A DNA stretch of 64,000 bases from Rotaria sordida. Lineage: Eukaryota > Rotifera > Eurotatoria > Philodinida > Philodinidae. Below the pieces are notes generated by a model. It made no database searches. It was not told the origin of the DNA and saw only the letters and a list, made by a program, of their open reading frames with translations. Position 1 is the first letter of the stretch. Every line of letters begins with the position of its first letter. The translations under genes and the position numbers were made by a program. The DNA is taken from the NCBI GenBank assembly GCA_905250125.1, contig CAJNOL010000037.1, forward strand, positions 276,326 to 340,325, written 5' to 3'. Below are positions 35,001 to 47,100 of the stretch, one piece after another.

Positions 35001-36969
35001 AATGGCTGGAATACATTTATGTATGTTCTAAATAGTGCAGTTTTTGATATTATCTCAGATAAAAATTTCTATTCAAGATGTCAATGATGATAGTAATTGA
35101 CGCAACTCGTGGATCAGGTATTCATACAGTACTCTAGTTGCCATATGATCAACATAAAAAGCGTGAACTGATTAATTTATAACTTTGGGAAATAATGAAT
35201 ACCAGTGTTTCTGAACCTATCCAGATATATACTAGTGCGTTGAGACCTACTGCGGATACAATGGGTGCGTGCAAGAAGCTTATTTGTCAATTAAATCAAT
35301 GGTTAGAATAATAAATTAAGAAAAACAGAATATGAAAATGGAGAAGAACGAGCGAATAGCAACAAAGTAAACAAAAAGTAGAGCGCTAATAAAAAAAAAA
35401 CATTCTGTTCGAAATGCAGAAATAAATAAGACAAATTCTTTCTCTGGCGATCGATTATCCTTGGGAAACAACTATAGTCTGTTAGAGATTTTTCACTTGA
35501 CGTATTGTGTATTAGTACAATGAGACTAAATAACGCATAGGAGTTCTACGTTTTAGCTCTAATGAGGCTACACTGATACGCTTTTTACAGAATTCAATAC
35601 TCTACAATAATATTGATTCTAACCTGCTCCAAAACACAAACTAGGGACGACGCTATAACAACTATCTTTGTACGGAATCAGTTTTGCACCTTATTTTTTT
35701 TATAAAATTTACTAATAGCGTTTCGAAAAGAATCACTAATGAAACAACTATTGAAATAGAGTATTGGCCTCTTTGGTAGGCCAATAGTATACCAGATCGA
35801 TCAGGTGCGCTTTTCTTTGTGCAGGGTAATTTAGCAATTCCAGTTATCATTGGAGATCAGCAACATGGATAAAGAAGAAAACAACGCATAAAATGATCCT
35901 TTTTTTACAACGCATATAGTTCTGAAGAAACGCTCTATACACATAATATCTGTTTTTTTCGAAGTAATTAAATCACTAGTGAAAATACGTAATTATTGAT
36001 TCATTATTCTTCAACTTCGGATATGATAAGATTTAAAACAATTAGACTGTGCGTATCGTTTGGATCTCTGCTTGTCGAACATCGACACCTACATCAAACA
36101 TTTATGTAATAATAAATGATACTTGTATTTATAAATAACAGTAATGTGTTTGCTTATCTATACGTAAATATTAACAAATGTTACGTTTAGACAAAAATGT
36201 CTCAATTCTTTGTATGTCATCACTCTCCTCCCCTTATGGCAATGCCCGGTTACCATTTTATATCGTACAATCTCTTGTTTAACAAATTTATGTGAAAATC
36301 TTCAAACACATTTTGTTCGATAGCAGCAACTTTTGTCGATATTTATTACACAGTATATCATCAAGATATAAATGAGATTCTGTTTTTTTAAATAATCTCA
36401 TGGTTGTCTCTTTTGAAAGTCATCTATCTTGGCGACAGAGTTATGATACAAAATAACTTTGTTGTCAATTGGTAGCTTAGAAAATTCTCTACACACAATA
36501 TGTAAGAAGTTTTTTAATATCACATGTTCTACAATGTTTCTAAAAATGGCAATTCTATTTGTCAATGAACGGTAAAGGATTATAGACGATTCAATACCTT
36601 TTTCAATAAGTAAATTCATAACTTGTACGGCTTCATTTTCATATCCTAATTGTTTTGCTCCAAATTTACATGTAAAATGAAGTAAATTCATTCCTGTTAT
36701 AACATCAAATTCATTAATATCAATCTCATTTTCTAATGTCTAAATAGCACAAAATAATTTCTTTTGTTCTATTCGTTTTCTTTTTTACATACCAAATAAA
36801 TAAGCTTAGTAAAACTTTTATGTACAGTATTATTCCATGTTCTTAAAAGTGCAAATAATTTTGCTAATGTTATTGGATTACCATTTTTATTGGAAATAAA
36901 TTCATCCAAATTTATTGAATCATCAAATGATGAATAATCAATAAAATTATTTAATGATGGATGCTGCAT
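29046..36969 (-). CDS. CAP-Gly domain linker protein with ankyrin repeats (CLIP3/CLIP4 type)
   Basis: Fourteen exons give 558 residues: 36793-36969, 36598-36739, 34167-34283, 33962-34105, 33793-33909, 32371-32435, 32178-32313, 31999-32130, 31228-31353, 31046-31175, 30894-30994, 29403-29457, 29285-29340 and 29046-29224; every junction keeps phase. The N-terminal half has ankyrin repeats (about 75-200; NLLHFTCKFGAK, NCLHYCAFFDSP, SPLHLACTALSQ). Three CAP-Gly domains follow, near residues 240-305, 358-430 and 485-555. Each has a GxxDG core: GKHDG, GLHDG, GKNDG. CAP-Gly domains bind the EEY/F ends of tubulin and EB proteins, and this ankyrin plus CAP-Gly layout is that of CLIP3/CLIP4, which act at microtubules and trans-Golgi membranes. 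The longest introns (36597-34284 and 33792-32436) hold repeats. Three CAP-Gly domains, not two, as in CLIP4. Confidence 0.9.
31421..31920. repeat. Imperfect palindrome of about 500 bp in a CLIP-type gene intron
   Basis: It fills most of the intron between exons 31999-32130 and 31228-31353. Left CTCAAATTCAGATAGTGATT and TTTTAATAGCCAATAAAGTT are mirrored on the right (AACTTCATTGGCTATTAAAA, AATCATTATCTGAATTTGAG). Arms about 230 bp, short centre near 31,675. Confidence 0.88.
32545..33315. repeat. Inverted-repeat pair (arms about 205 bp, spacer about 350 bp) in a CLIP-type gene intron
   Basis: The left arm at about 32,545-32,750 and right arm at about 33,103-33,315 are inverted copies: GAAGTTGAGATCTATAATTT versus inverse GAAGTTGAGATCTGCAATTA; AATTTTATTGGATACATGAA versus inverse AATTTTATTGGATACACGAA; AAGATCTGGTTTGCCACATA versus inverse AAGATCTGGTTGTCACATA. 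It lies in the intron 32436-33792. Confidence 0.82.
34284..36597 (-). other. 2.3 kb CLIP-type gene intron, no nested gene seen
   Basis: AT-rich sequence between the second and third coding exons. Short frames (for example 35,662-35,850 minus) have no domain. The first 180 bp after the donor look open (36,398-36,597) only because no stop happens to occur; they do not continue the ankyrin pattern, whereas the exon at 34167-34283 does. Confidence 0.6.
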
Positions 36970-37122
36970 TTAAAAGGCATCTAGATTAAAATATTTAAAA
37001 AATAAAAAAAAATATTTTTTTTTTCTTGGAAAATTCTTATAAAAAAATAAATATAAAAAAAAAAGAATGGAAGGAATCTTTTTATCGTAAATTGTCATAA
37101 ATATTCGAAAAAAACAAAAGAT

Positions 37123-38967
37123 TTATGATGAATTTGACAATGATGCTTCTTGCCATAATTCACCTATTTTTGAAAGGGCTTTACATCGATGTCGTCGAAT
37201 TTCACGTGAACATGATGAATCATTAAGAACTTGATCACAAACTTCACGTTGAATACATTCAATTTCAAGTTTTGCTGCACGCCAAAGTGTTTCCATTGAT
37301 TTTGTAGCTGTATCAATTTCAAGTTTATGTTTTTCTTCATCTGTTAATGGTACGATTGATTTTGTTGATGATTTATCTTTTTGTTTATGTTTCACCGGTG
37401 ATGTTATATTCACATTCGAATTTGTTGATGAAGCTGAAGCAGTTGATTCCGATGGAATAAATCCACTATATTCTAAATGGCCTGAATGATGTTGAAATGG
37501 ATTTTGAGAATCATTTGATTCTTCATCAGCAATATTAGCTAATTTTGACATTGATTGTTGCCATTGAACAGCACATTTAATTGTTTTAACAGTTTCTTTA
37601 ACAACATGTATACGATCTTTCCATGACGTTTGTACATATTTACCATAACCTAATATACGTTTACCTATATGGCCTTCTTGTGAATCCATTTTACTTGACC
37701 AAAAACGTGCTTTTGTTGAATAAATATAACCAATAGAATGTAATAAATGTTCACCATATGGTGCATGTAATAAATTTGGAATATCGGAATGAATTTTTTC
37801 AATAAATATATTTAATGCTTGTCTTGATTGATTATCATTATTGTTCGATAGAAATATATCAGTATAAATAGATAATTTCAAAATTAGATTAGTTGATAAA
37901 TTTTTAATACGTTCTTCATGTGCTTTTGCACGTTCTTGAACATAAGCTAAATGTGTATTTTCTTGATCCATTGTTTGTTCATTCTCGTTTAATATTTTAC
38001 TAATAGCATATTTAAATGATTTAGCTAATTCAAAATCACCAATGATATCACGAAATTCTTCACCACCAAACATATAACGAAAGAATTCTACAGCATCAAA
38101 ATTTTCCAATGATATTCCATCGGAACCTTGTGATATAAGACGTTCATCTTTGCCATATCTAAACAAAAGATTAAATTTATTCAATACAAGTTTTTTTTTA
38201 AATTTTAAACAATCAACGAATTTATTTTACAAAAAAATCCTGAAATCTATTCTCGATGTAACCTAAAGTCAACCATTAATAAGAAAAGAAAACCTAGAAG
38301 ATCTGTCTACATATAAATAATAAGAGTTATTTACATTTTATTTTAATCGGCTTCTAATGAAAGAAGTCAAATCAGTTTTTCTGTTACCACAGCATTCATT
38401 TAAAAAATACAGTATAATTGCAGTATCCCCACACCAAAAAGCTAAGAGTCTGAACTGTTTTCAGAATATTCATAACTCATTTGGTTCTACATAATTCACA
38501 TAGTCTCGATTTATCACTTGTAGAACTTCCCTCGTAAGACAACGTGTACATTAATACAGACATCATTCCTACCTATTATAAAGTGTTCGTTTTTCTGGAT
38601 CGCTGAGAATAGCTAAGAAAAACAAACATAATCTTGAAAATAATTAATTGTTGTTTTTTTTTTGTCTTATTATCTTACAATATGCTTGAGATATATATTT
38701 AAATCGTTCAGCATATTCACGTCTTGTAAAATCATCAAGATTTTGTGTACGATCTGGATGATATTGAAGTGAAAGTGTATAATAAGCTCGTTTAATTTCT
38801 GTTGAATTTGCATTTGGTAATACATTAAGAATATTATAATATGTTTTATCAATTGGTGCTTCATCATTACCAGTTTTACCAAGAAAATCTGATCGAATAT
38901 TATTATTATTATTATTATTAGTCGATTTTGTTTTTTCATTATAATCATTGGATGATGCTGTAGCCAT
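37123..38967 (-). CDS. DnaJ (HSP40) protein with DnaJ-X domain, Djp1/Caj1-like
   Basis: Three exons give 454 residues: 38679-38967, 38573-38612 and 37123-38158, phases consistent. The N-terminus is low-complexity (a run of seven Asn). The J domain spans about residues 42-115, with the HPD triad at 70-72 (LQYHPDRTQ), and is completed across two introns (QAY, then SILSDPEKRTLYNRYGKD). Next comes LENFDAVEFFRYMFGGEEFR, the start of the DnaJ-X domain typical of yeast Caj1/Djp1 and plant homologues, running to about residue 390 with a Ser-rich linker near 290-330. The J domain stimulates Hsp70 ATPase; Djp1 helps import of peroxisomal and mitochondrial precursors. No Gly/Phe or zinc-finger region, so this is a class C (type III) DnaJ. 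The 414 bp second intron carries a dispersed repeat. Confidence 0.9.
38395..38542. repeat. Dispersed repeat, copy 2 (DnaJ-X gene intron)
   Basis: Same orientation and about 70-75% alike by eye to 28,135-28,282, ending with TTCCCTCGTAAG. Lies within the intron 38,159-38,572. Confidence 0.75.
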
Positions 38968-39063
38968 TATTTAAAAAAAAATCTAAAAAATAAATCGTGA
39001 AACTAAAAAAATCTGACTAAAAAATCGTGCTGTTCACACATAAATAAAAGAAAAATATAAATA

Positions 39064-39825
39064 TCAAATATTCTCAAACTGTTCAATCATTACATTAAGT
39101 GTTGTTTTATCATGATTATAATGTTCTTTTTGTAATTGTTCATCATATAAAACTAATTGTCGAAGAAAACCATTATTTGGTTGAATTATATGACGACGTG
39201 AACGTAATTGTACTAATGCTTGTTCAACACTCATGGAATGATATTTCATTAAATAAGCACAACATAATGTTGTTGAACGTGATACACCACATACACAATG
39301 AACAAGTACACAACCTTTTGATTGACGTGCTTCTTCAATAAATTCACATGCTTGTTCAAAATATTGTCTTATATTAAATGCAATATTATCATCAGCTTTT
39401 AAAAAAAGATGTTTGATATTTGATGGAATGAGATTTTTTGCTGGTGGAAAAAAAACAATGGAAAGTATGTGAGTTATTTTGAGACGTGTAAGACGAACCT
39501 AATTATCAATGAGAGAAAAAATAATAATAATAATAATACAAAAATAATAAAATAAAATAAAACTTACTCGATTACTAAGAGATTTTAAACCACCTAAATA
39601 AAGAAATGAATCAAAAACAAGTGATGGTTCACTAGGTGTTTGTGTTCGTCGTGTTGTAGTACGTAAAAGATGAAGACGAATATTAAGTAGACGTTTTTCA
39701 ATTGGATCAAGATTTCTTCCGGTGTTTGTTTTATTTGTTACTAATTTTCCTGGTGATGGTAAACGTGGAGGATGTAATTGTTTTACTTTAAGTGTTGGTA
39801 AAGTACGACGTGTTGCTGTAGCCAT
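39064..39825 (-). CDS. Dual-specificity protein phosphatase
   Basis: Two exons (39568-39825 and 39064-39498, phase 0, 69 bp intron) give 230 residues. The catalytic signature HCVCGVSRS (Cys153, Arg159; C-x5-R) is complete, and an aspartate pair (KADDN, 120-121) sits where the general acid is expected. The DSP fold starts near residue 70 (FDSFLYLGGL) and continues with ITHILSIV and the YLMKYHSMSVEQAL helix after the P-loop. The first 60 residues are basic and probably disordered. The family removes phosphate from Tyr and Ser/Thr in substrates such as MAP kinases; the substrate is unknown here. An upstream in-frame Met at 39843 adds six residues; the MATATRR start is preferred. The gene ends 97 bp upstream of the DnaJ-X start codon, on the same strand. 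Confidence 0.9.
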
Positions 39826-41174
39826 GCATACAAATAAGAACAAAAAATAAATACTTTAATGGCAAAATAATTCTCGTCCGTTGTGATTTACGAAACCGAT
39901 CAGCTGAGAAATTGATGACTCAAGGACTCAATTTTTTTGAATCATAATCGTAAACAGTTCTCTTTTCAATGGTCTCAATAATGAGTAATAGAAAATATCA
40001 AAGACAGATGTCTATATGAGTCACATTTAATATTATAGAAGACTTATAAACAAAAAAAAAATGATTGAGAAAATATAAGAATTCATGCTTATTAAATATT
40101 TAAATAAAGTCAAAATGTAAAATATTTATTAGAATATAGTCAATATATGTTGTAATATTAGAAACCTGCATCAGAGTCATTTTTAGGAGCTCTCTAAATT
40201 ATCTATTAGTACATTAGATTGAATACGACAGATTTTTTTCTGCATTGTAAGTTCTATTGTACAAACTGATGTATTTTGGAGGCTCGATTTACGTCTCTTC
40301 AGACTAGAAATGTACAGAGTAAGCTTTTTTCGTTGGCTGTTACTTGACCGAGAAAAATTTTCTAACCCTTAGCCTAAGAGTAGGTAGGGTAACTCTGCAC
40401 ATCTCTATCTTCAAATCTTAATAAAAAGATAAGGAAAACTCGGAGTCAAGGTTGACTCCGACTTCATCTCATTGGCGTAGGCCTTGAACAGATACCAATC
40501 GAATCCCTGAAAACAAATAAACTTGTACAGTGAATACCAAAGAATAAAAATTATAATTCAAAAAAAAAAAGCTTCTTATGTTAAATCTGATTTATTTATG
40601 AGAGATTTAATTGATACTGATGCAACTTTCTATTTAACAATCATTTATCGTAGATTTATTTCTAGACCATCGAATTCTTTAACATACACGGTTATTTTAT
40701 CACGTTTTATTTTTTAATCTTGCTTGACTGATTTCTCTCTGTATTTGAAATTTTGTTTAGAAAAAAAAAAATAAGAGTAACGGGTATAAAGCCCAGAGAA
40801 AAACAACAGAGATCGAATGAATACACACACACAAGTACCATATAATTAAAACCGAAGTAAAAGGGACGATAATAATAGTGCCGAAGGACAGAACGTTTTA
40901 TTTTCAGTTCGTTTCTTTTTTTTATAGAAGATATATGGCTATTGTTTTTATAGAACAGTTTTTTGCCAGCTGTGCAATCATTGAGCGAATTAAATAAGAA
41001 ATAAACAAAACAAACAAACAAATAACGTAATATTGATCGAATAAGACTAGATTCTATTTCGCCAGTCGTAGGTTTTTTTTTAAATTTTCTTTTATATTGC
41101 TTATCTATAATAAAGAAAAAGAGTTGAAAAAAAACGAATAACGTTAAACTTACGGATTTTTATTTTTTTATTTT
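39826..41174. other. Intergenic between phosphatase and MAP7 genes
   Basis: About 1.35 kb with no supported gene; AT-rich. Short frames at 40,523-40,717 and 40,707-41,021 show no domain. A GC-richer patch near 40,380-40,520 is unexplained. Confidence 0.6.
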
Positions 41175-44100
41175 TTATTGAAAAGTAGTTGCTGTTTCAA
41201 TTGGACGATCATGAGAAGAATTAAGATTTGTAGAAGAAGATAAACTTTAATATGAATATACAATAATTTTTATATATTATTTTTCTTTTTATTTATACTT
41301 ACGGTGAACCACCATGACCATTAGTAATATTATTTATTTCTGAATCTTGTTGATCATCATCATTCTCATCATTGTCTGATAAATCACTTTGAGTTGTTGA
41401 TTCAATTGTTGTTGTTTCTTCATCAACCATACTTTCATTCATTATTTGTGATGTTGTCATATTCGATTGTATAAGATTATCTGTTGATTTTGTATTTCGA
41501 GCTTTATTAAGAAGACTTTGTATTAATGGAGATTTAAATCTAAATTTCAAAATTTTTCTTTATATTAATTAAAATAAAGAAAAGAACAAAAAAATCTTTT
41601 ACTTCGATGTTTCAGGTGTTGTCGAATCATTATTATTTAGTAAATTGTCATTTGATACTGGAATTGGCAAACGATTATCAGAAATGGAATGAGACAGTGA
41701 TGATTCTTGTGTATCATGTCCGTTTGTTTCATCAATATTAGTTTTACTAATATTATTTTCCGGCTAAACAAAAAAAAACAACCAACGAATGAATATTTTA
41801 TTAAATTTTAAATTCAAATTAAAATAATTTACTTTTAAACTTGGTGAATCTTGTCTTGTACGTCTCATAATTAAATCTAAACGTCTTTTTCTTTCATTTC
41901 TTTCTTCTTCTTCTTTTTTTGCTCGTTCTTGTCTTTCACGATTAAGACGTTCAGTTTCTTCAGCTTGTTTTCTTTCTAATTCTTCACGTTGTTGTTGTAA
42001 ACGTTGTTCTTCAAGACGTTTTAATTCATTTTCACGTTCACGTTCTTCAATAGCACGTTGTAAACGTTCTTTTTCAGCAAGACGTTGTTCTTCAACAAGA
42101 CGAATTTGTTCTTGTTCACGTTCATATTCTTCTAATTCTAATTGACGTTGTCGTTCTTCTTCACGTTGACGTTCAAGTTCCATACGTTGTTGAGCTTCAC
42201 GAATTTTTTGATTTAACTTACGTTGATATTCTTGTTCATCAATAATTTGTTGTTCACGTTTTGATGGTGTTGTTGTTGTTGTTGTTGTTGGATTAATTAT
42301 TTCAGTAACTGTATCAATATTAATTGGTTCAATAACAGAAGTTGTTGATTCAATTTCAGTAGATATTTGTTGTTGCTCTTCTTCATCATCTTCTTCTTCT
42401 TTTTCTTTTTCTTGTTCTTTTTCTTGAGTATCTTCACTTACTGGTAAATTTTCTTCATTATTATCTTTGGTTAATATTTCATTATCTTTGGTTAATATTT
42501 CATTATCTTTACTTAATGTTTCATTATCAGGTGTTTCTATAGATGAGATTGGTTCTGTTTTAGGTTTTTGTTTTGATGGTGGTACACCACCAATACGACG
42601 TATATTTTTTTTATTTGTTGTTGTTGGTGGTGTTGTCATCGTCGTTGCCGATGAAATTGAAGATGATGAATGTGATGTAGTCATTAGAGAGCGTTGCATA
42701 GGTTGTTTTGAACGAGAAGAAGATAAAGACGTAGGAGGTTTTGATGAAGATGATAATGAAACTTTTGGATGAGTACCAGTACGCTGTGATGATTGTCTAA
42801 TTGATGATGAAATTTGATGATGTTCAGATGTTGATTCAACAGTTGGTGATGCTCGAGAATCATTATTTAACGAACTTTGATGAGATGAAGCAGTAGTTGG
42901 ACGAGAATGAGTATTCTAAAAATATAAATTCATTGTTTTATAGATTAAATATATATTCATTGATAAAATACAGCGTAGCCAAAAGTATTTATATAATTTT
43001 AATAAATATAGATGCAGATGTTATCTGATAGGTCGCCTTCTGTACATAGTTAAAACACTATTTTTTTGAAATTCAAAATAATTTTCAATATATTATTAAG
43101 GAAAGTTTTAATTTTTTCTGCAAAGTATACAGCAGTGTGTAGTCCAGGAGACGCAGATGTTCTGCACATTTTGTTGCTACTATCTACACTTGCCATTAGA
43201 AATACTGCAGGAAACTGAAAGCAAGCAACTTCCACTGTCTCATTCTGTTCGTATTGATTGTGTCCAATAGAGTAAACAACATAGATAACACAGTCAAAGA
43301 GTGAATAAACTTTTCTCTAAAGCTGATTAGACACCACTTTTCTCCGTGAACGTGATCGGAAAAGTTTTTTCTCTCGTGATCGTGACCAAAAAAACGTTAA
43401 TCATGCAATACACTAATCACTGCCATATTTTGATCAAATAGGCTGCTTTTTTTCTTCATCATTAATAAAAGTATGTTCATAGCTCATATTCAACAGAAAA
43501 ACCTTGATAAAAACTGTTTTGAAATGTTCCCATTAATTTCAATACAATTTAGGAGTTCTGAAAATAAAATCAATCTATTCCAGTCGTATAAAATAGTTAT
43601 GTTCGAATCTATATGATTTATAAGATAATATGGTTATAAACCATAGAATATTTTACTATAAACTTGAGTTTTGGTTCCGGCAAATGTTTTTTTTCGCAGT
43701 TTCAATCTCACACATCTCTAGTTTCGTATGCTTTTATATGGTACAGAAGAAGATTTCTTGTGATGATTATCTCATTATCGTTTCTGGTTTACTTTAAGTT
43801 TGAAAAAGTCAAAGATATTCTCACCTGCAAACTATCTTCTCAATAGCCAACTAAACATCATCGAAGAAAGGTAAATATAGTAAAAAATAAGAGTAAGATA
43901 AATATTATAACGGATTTAGGTTTTATCTACATAAGAGTACATGTAATACATTTTTAGTTTTCTTAATAGTATGGCTAAAATCTGAGGACACACTGAGAAA
44001 CAAACTATGTACTTCTGGTATACATATGAGATCAAATATTTAATGAATGTAATGTTTATTTTAACTATGAGAATATATATAATTTTTTCATAACCCACGA

Positions 44101-47100
44101 AAGATAATTGTTTTCCATTGAAATCAATGATGATACTTTAAAACAGTTTTTGTTGAATATAAATTGTAAATACATCTTTATCAGTGTTGAAAAAATTAAC
44201 CCATTTAGTCGAAATATAGTGGCGATATTCAATTTTTGTCTTTGATAAAATGACTTTTGACCTATCTTGTAATGTTTTAATATTGAACTTACTCTTCGAA
44301 TTTTAGAAGAAATTGATGTTGGAGTTGAAAGATTACTTGTTGTCGTAGGTGGAGTAGATACACGAAATTGATGACCGGTTTGTGATACGGACATACTATT
44401 TATTGTTGGTGATGTTGATGCTGTTGTTGTACCACTATGAATTGATTGAGTTATTGGAGTAGTTTTTGGTTTCGAAAGTCTAAGAATAGTTTCATTTAAA
44501 TGTTGTCGATTAATACTTTGTATTCGATGTTGTGATTCACCGTTTATCGTTGTTGTATTATTTGTTAAATCATCTCGAACTATAAAACAAGAAAAAAAAC
44601 AAAAACCAAACATTTTCTTTTTCCTAAGATAAACTTATTCTTCGAATCAAAGCGAAGCAATTAGCAGATACACAACACACGCGAACGACAGAAAGAAGCC
44701 CATGCGTACATATATAATATGTGTATAAGCTTGAAAACACAAGAAAATACCTCTACAAGCTCGAGGACACCGTTCAACACTACGACTAAGACGCGATCGA
44801 CACGTAGCCGCATATGTTGAACGCATAAAATTTGCATTTATATTATTATTATTATTGTCACCGGTATTTAACCAATATGTATATGACGTTGGCATCGGTC
44901 GTGTTCGACTATGTGCCACTGTACGAGATGTACCTGACAATGAATTATCTTCATTTGTCATTGTTGCATCATATGAATGACGCGATCGATGATGATATCG
45001 ATGTTCATCAATCGGATTAAGTTGATGAGAACTGATGACAGCTACAAGTGTAGAGGGAGAAAAAAAAACAAGACATATTCTATATATATATATATAATAT
45101 ATACATATTCTCATGAATAATACATTCTTTGATGAAAAGTTTGAGGAGGAAAAAAACAGAATTAGATAAACTTACTAGTTGAATTATCACTATTATCTTG
45201 AGATATTGTAGGGATTGGAGAATCGTTTGATCTTCGTCGATTTGTCATATCTAATATAATAAGAGTTTCTAGGTTTGTTTTTTTTTATTCAGAATTAAAA
45301 AAAATTACCGTGTTGATTTGTACGTATACGTGGTGCTGATATAGCTCGTCGAGTTGAAACTATATCTGCAGACATACTCATAATAGAATCAGGCCTATGC
45401 GAAACATTTCCTCTAAACAAATAAATACACTTAATATTTATTGTCATATTACTCTCACGTTGTTTTTTTTTCTTTTACCTTTGATTGACTTTTATTTGTG
45501 AATTACTTCTTTGTTGCCGTTCTTTTTCTCGACGTAGTATTTCTTCAATTTTAACCTTTACATAAAAAAATTTTTTACTTATTAAAGCAAAAAAAAAAAA
45601 AAAAAGAAAATATTAAATGATGTACTTTAGTTTGTTCTTCACGTTTTTTTCGTCTTTCTTCAACTTGTGATCGATGATCAATATCACGATTACGTAATTC
45701 TAACCACTTTTTCACTTTTTCTAAATGCTGTTGTTGCCTATAAATATAGAAATAATGCCCTTGGTAAAAACAAAGAGAAACGACAAATAATATTCAGTAT
45801 TGAGTTCATTAAAGAACCGAGTGCATTTAGATTTTTTTTTTCTTTTTCTCCTTCCATTTGCATATTAACGATATACAATATTTTTCTGACTCGCGCATTT
45901 TTTCTATTTAGTCGGCAACAATCATTGAAAAAAAAAAGAATGAGACTCTACTATTTTTCGTTTCTTTTTTTTGCCAGATGACTCTACCTACCCAAAACAA
46001 GAAAAGAAAACAGTCTATTTTATACATACTATACATCTTTTTGATAATCGTCACTCTCTCGTTCTATCATTCTTTTTCTTTTCTCGAACGCCTAATTGTA
46101 CATGCCTGTGAGATGCAAGGGAGTATAGCTTTCGTGTTGTTCTCTAAGTCTAAGAAAAAAAGAAATGTCAAGCTTGTATTAATAGTCATAATAAACAAAA
46201 CATATTATCGATGAGTAAGCCCATAGCTACCATAGAACAGATTTGTACACAGAAGAAATCAATCATATGATGAGCAAAACTACTAATCACGACAATAATA
46301 TGAAAGAAGGAAAAAAACAACTGCGTCAAGTGCGTATCACTCTACAACCCACACAAAATAAACGATCGGTAATTTTTTTTTTTTGCTTTGTCATTCTTAC
46401 TCTTTTTTTTCCTTTTCTTTTCATTGAGTCATTAAAAAAGTATTCATTCTATTAATTGACAACTCGTCTGTCAGAAGACTATCATTAGTTATTGTTAATA
46501 ATACTGACCATTTTTGTTCTTTTTTTCGCATCTGTTCTTGAAATCGTTGTAAACGTAATACTTCGGCTTCTTCTTTTTTTTGTTTTACTAATTTAATATG
46601 TTCATCAAGATTAACAGATCGTGCACCTAAAATTAATTTATTAATAAATAGTTAATTTAACTAATCAAAATTTTCTATGACTTGCCATTTGTTGATGATT
46701 TTAATTTACTATTCATTCTCGAATTCATTATTGTTATTGAAGAGGTTTGTTGAAGTTTTTCATCATGATCTTGTTCATCATTAATTAATGAATCTTGAGA
46801 CATAGAACCTATCAAAAAAGAGAAAAAAAGATCTGTTTATTGTGCCATTTTATTACCAATCATAATAATAATCACGCAATTATATATACACAAAAAGAAC
46901 TCTCAAGACACAATTGACTCATTTTGAATGAAGAAAGAAAGGAAGACAAAAAAAAGTAAGAATAAACAAAGAACAAAAAAAAAGGCAACAAAAACAATTT
47001 TATATTTTCAACAAGTATCGCCTCCACTATAACGATCATATTGAGTTATATAAGCCGATTGTTGTGGTTGATCATCATCATAATCATCGATACTATAAAT

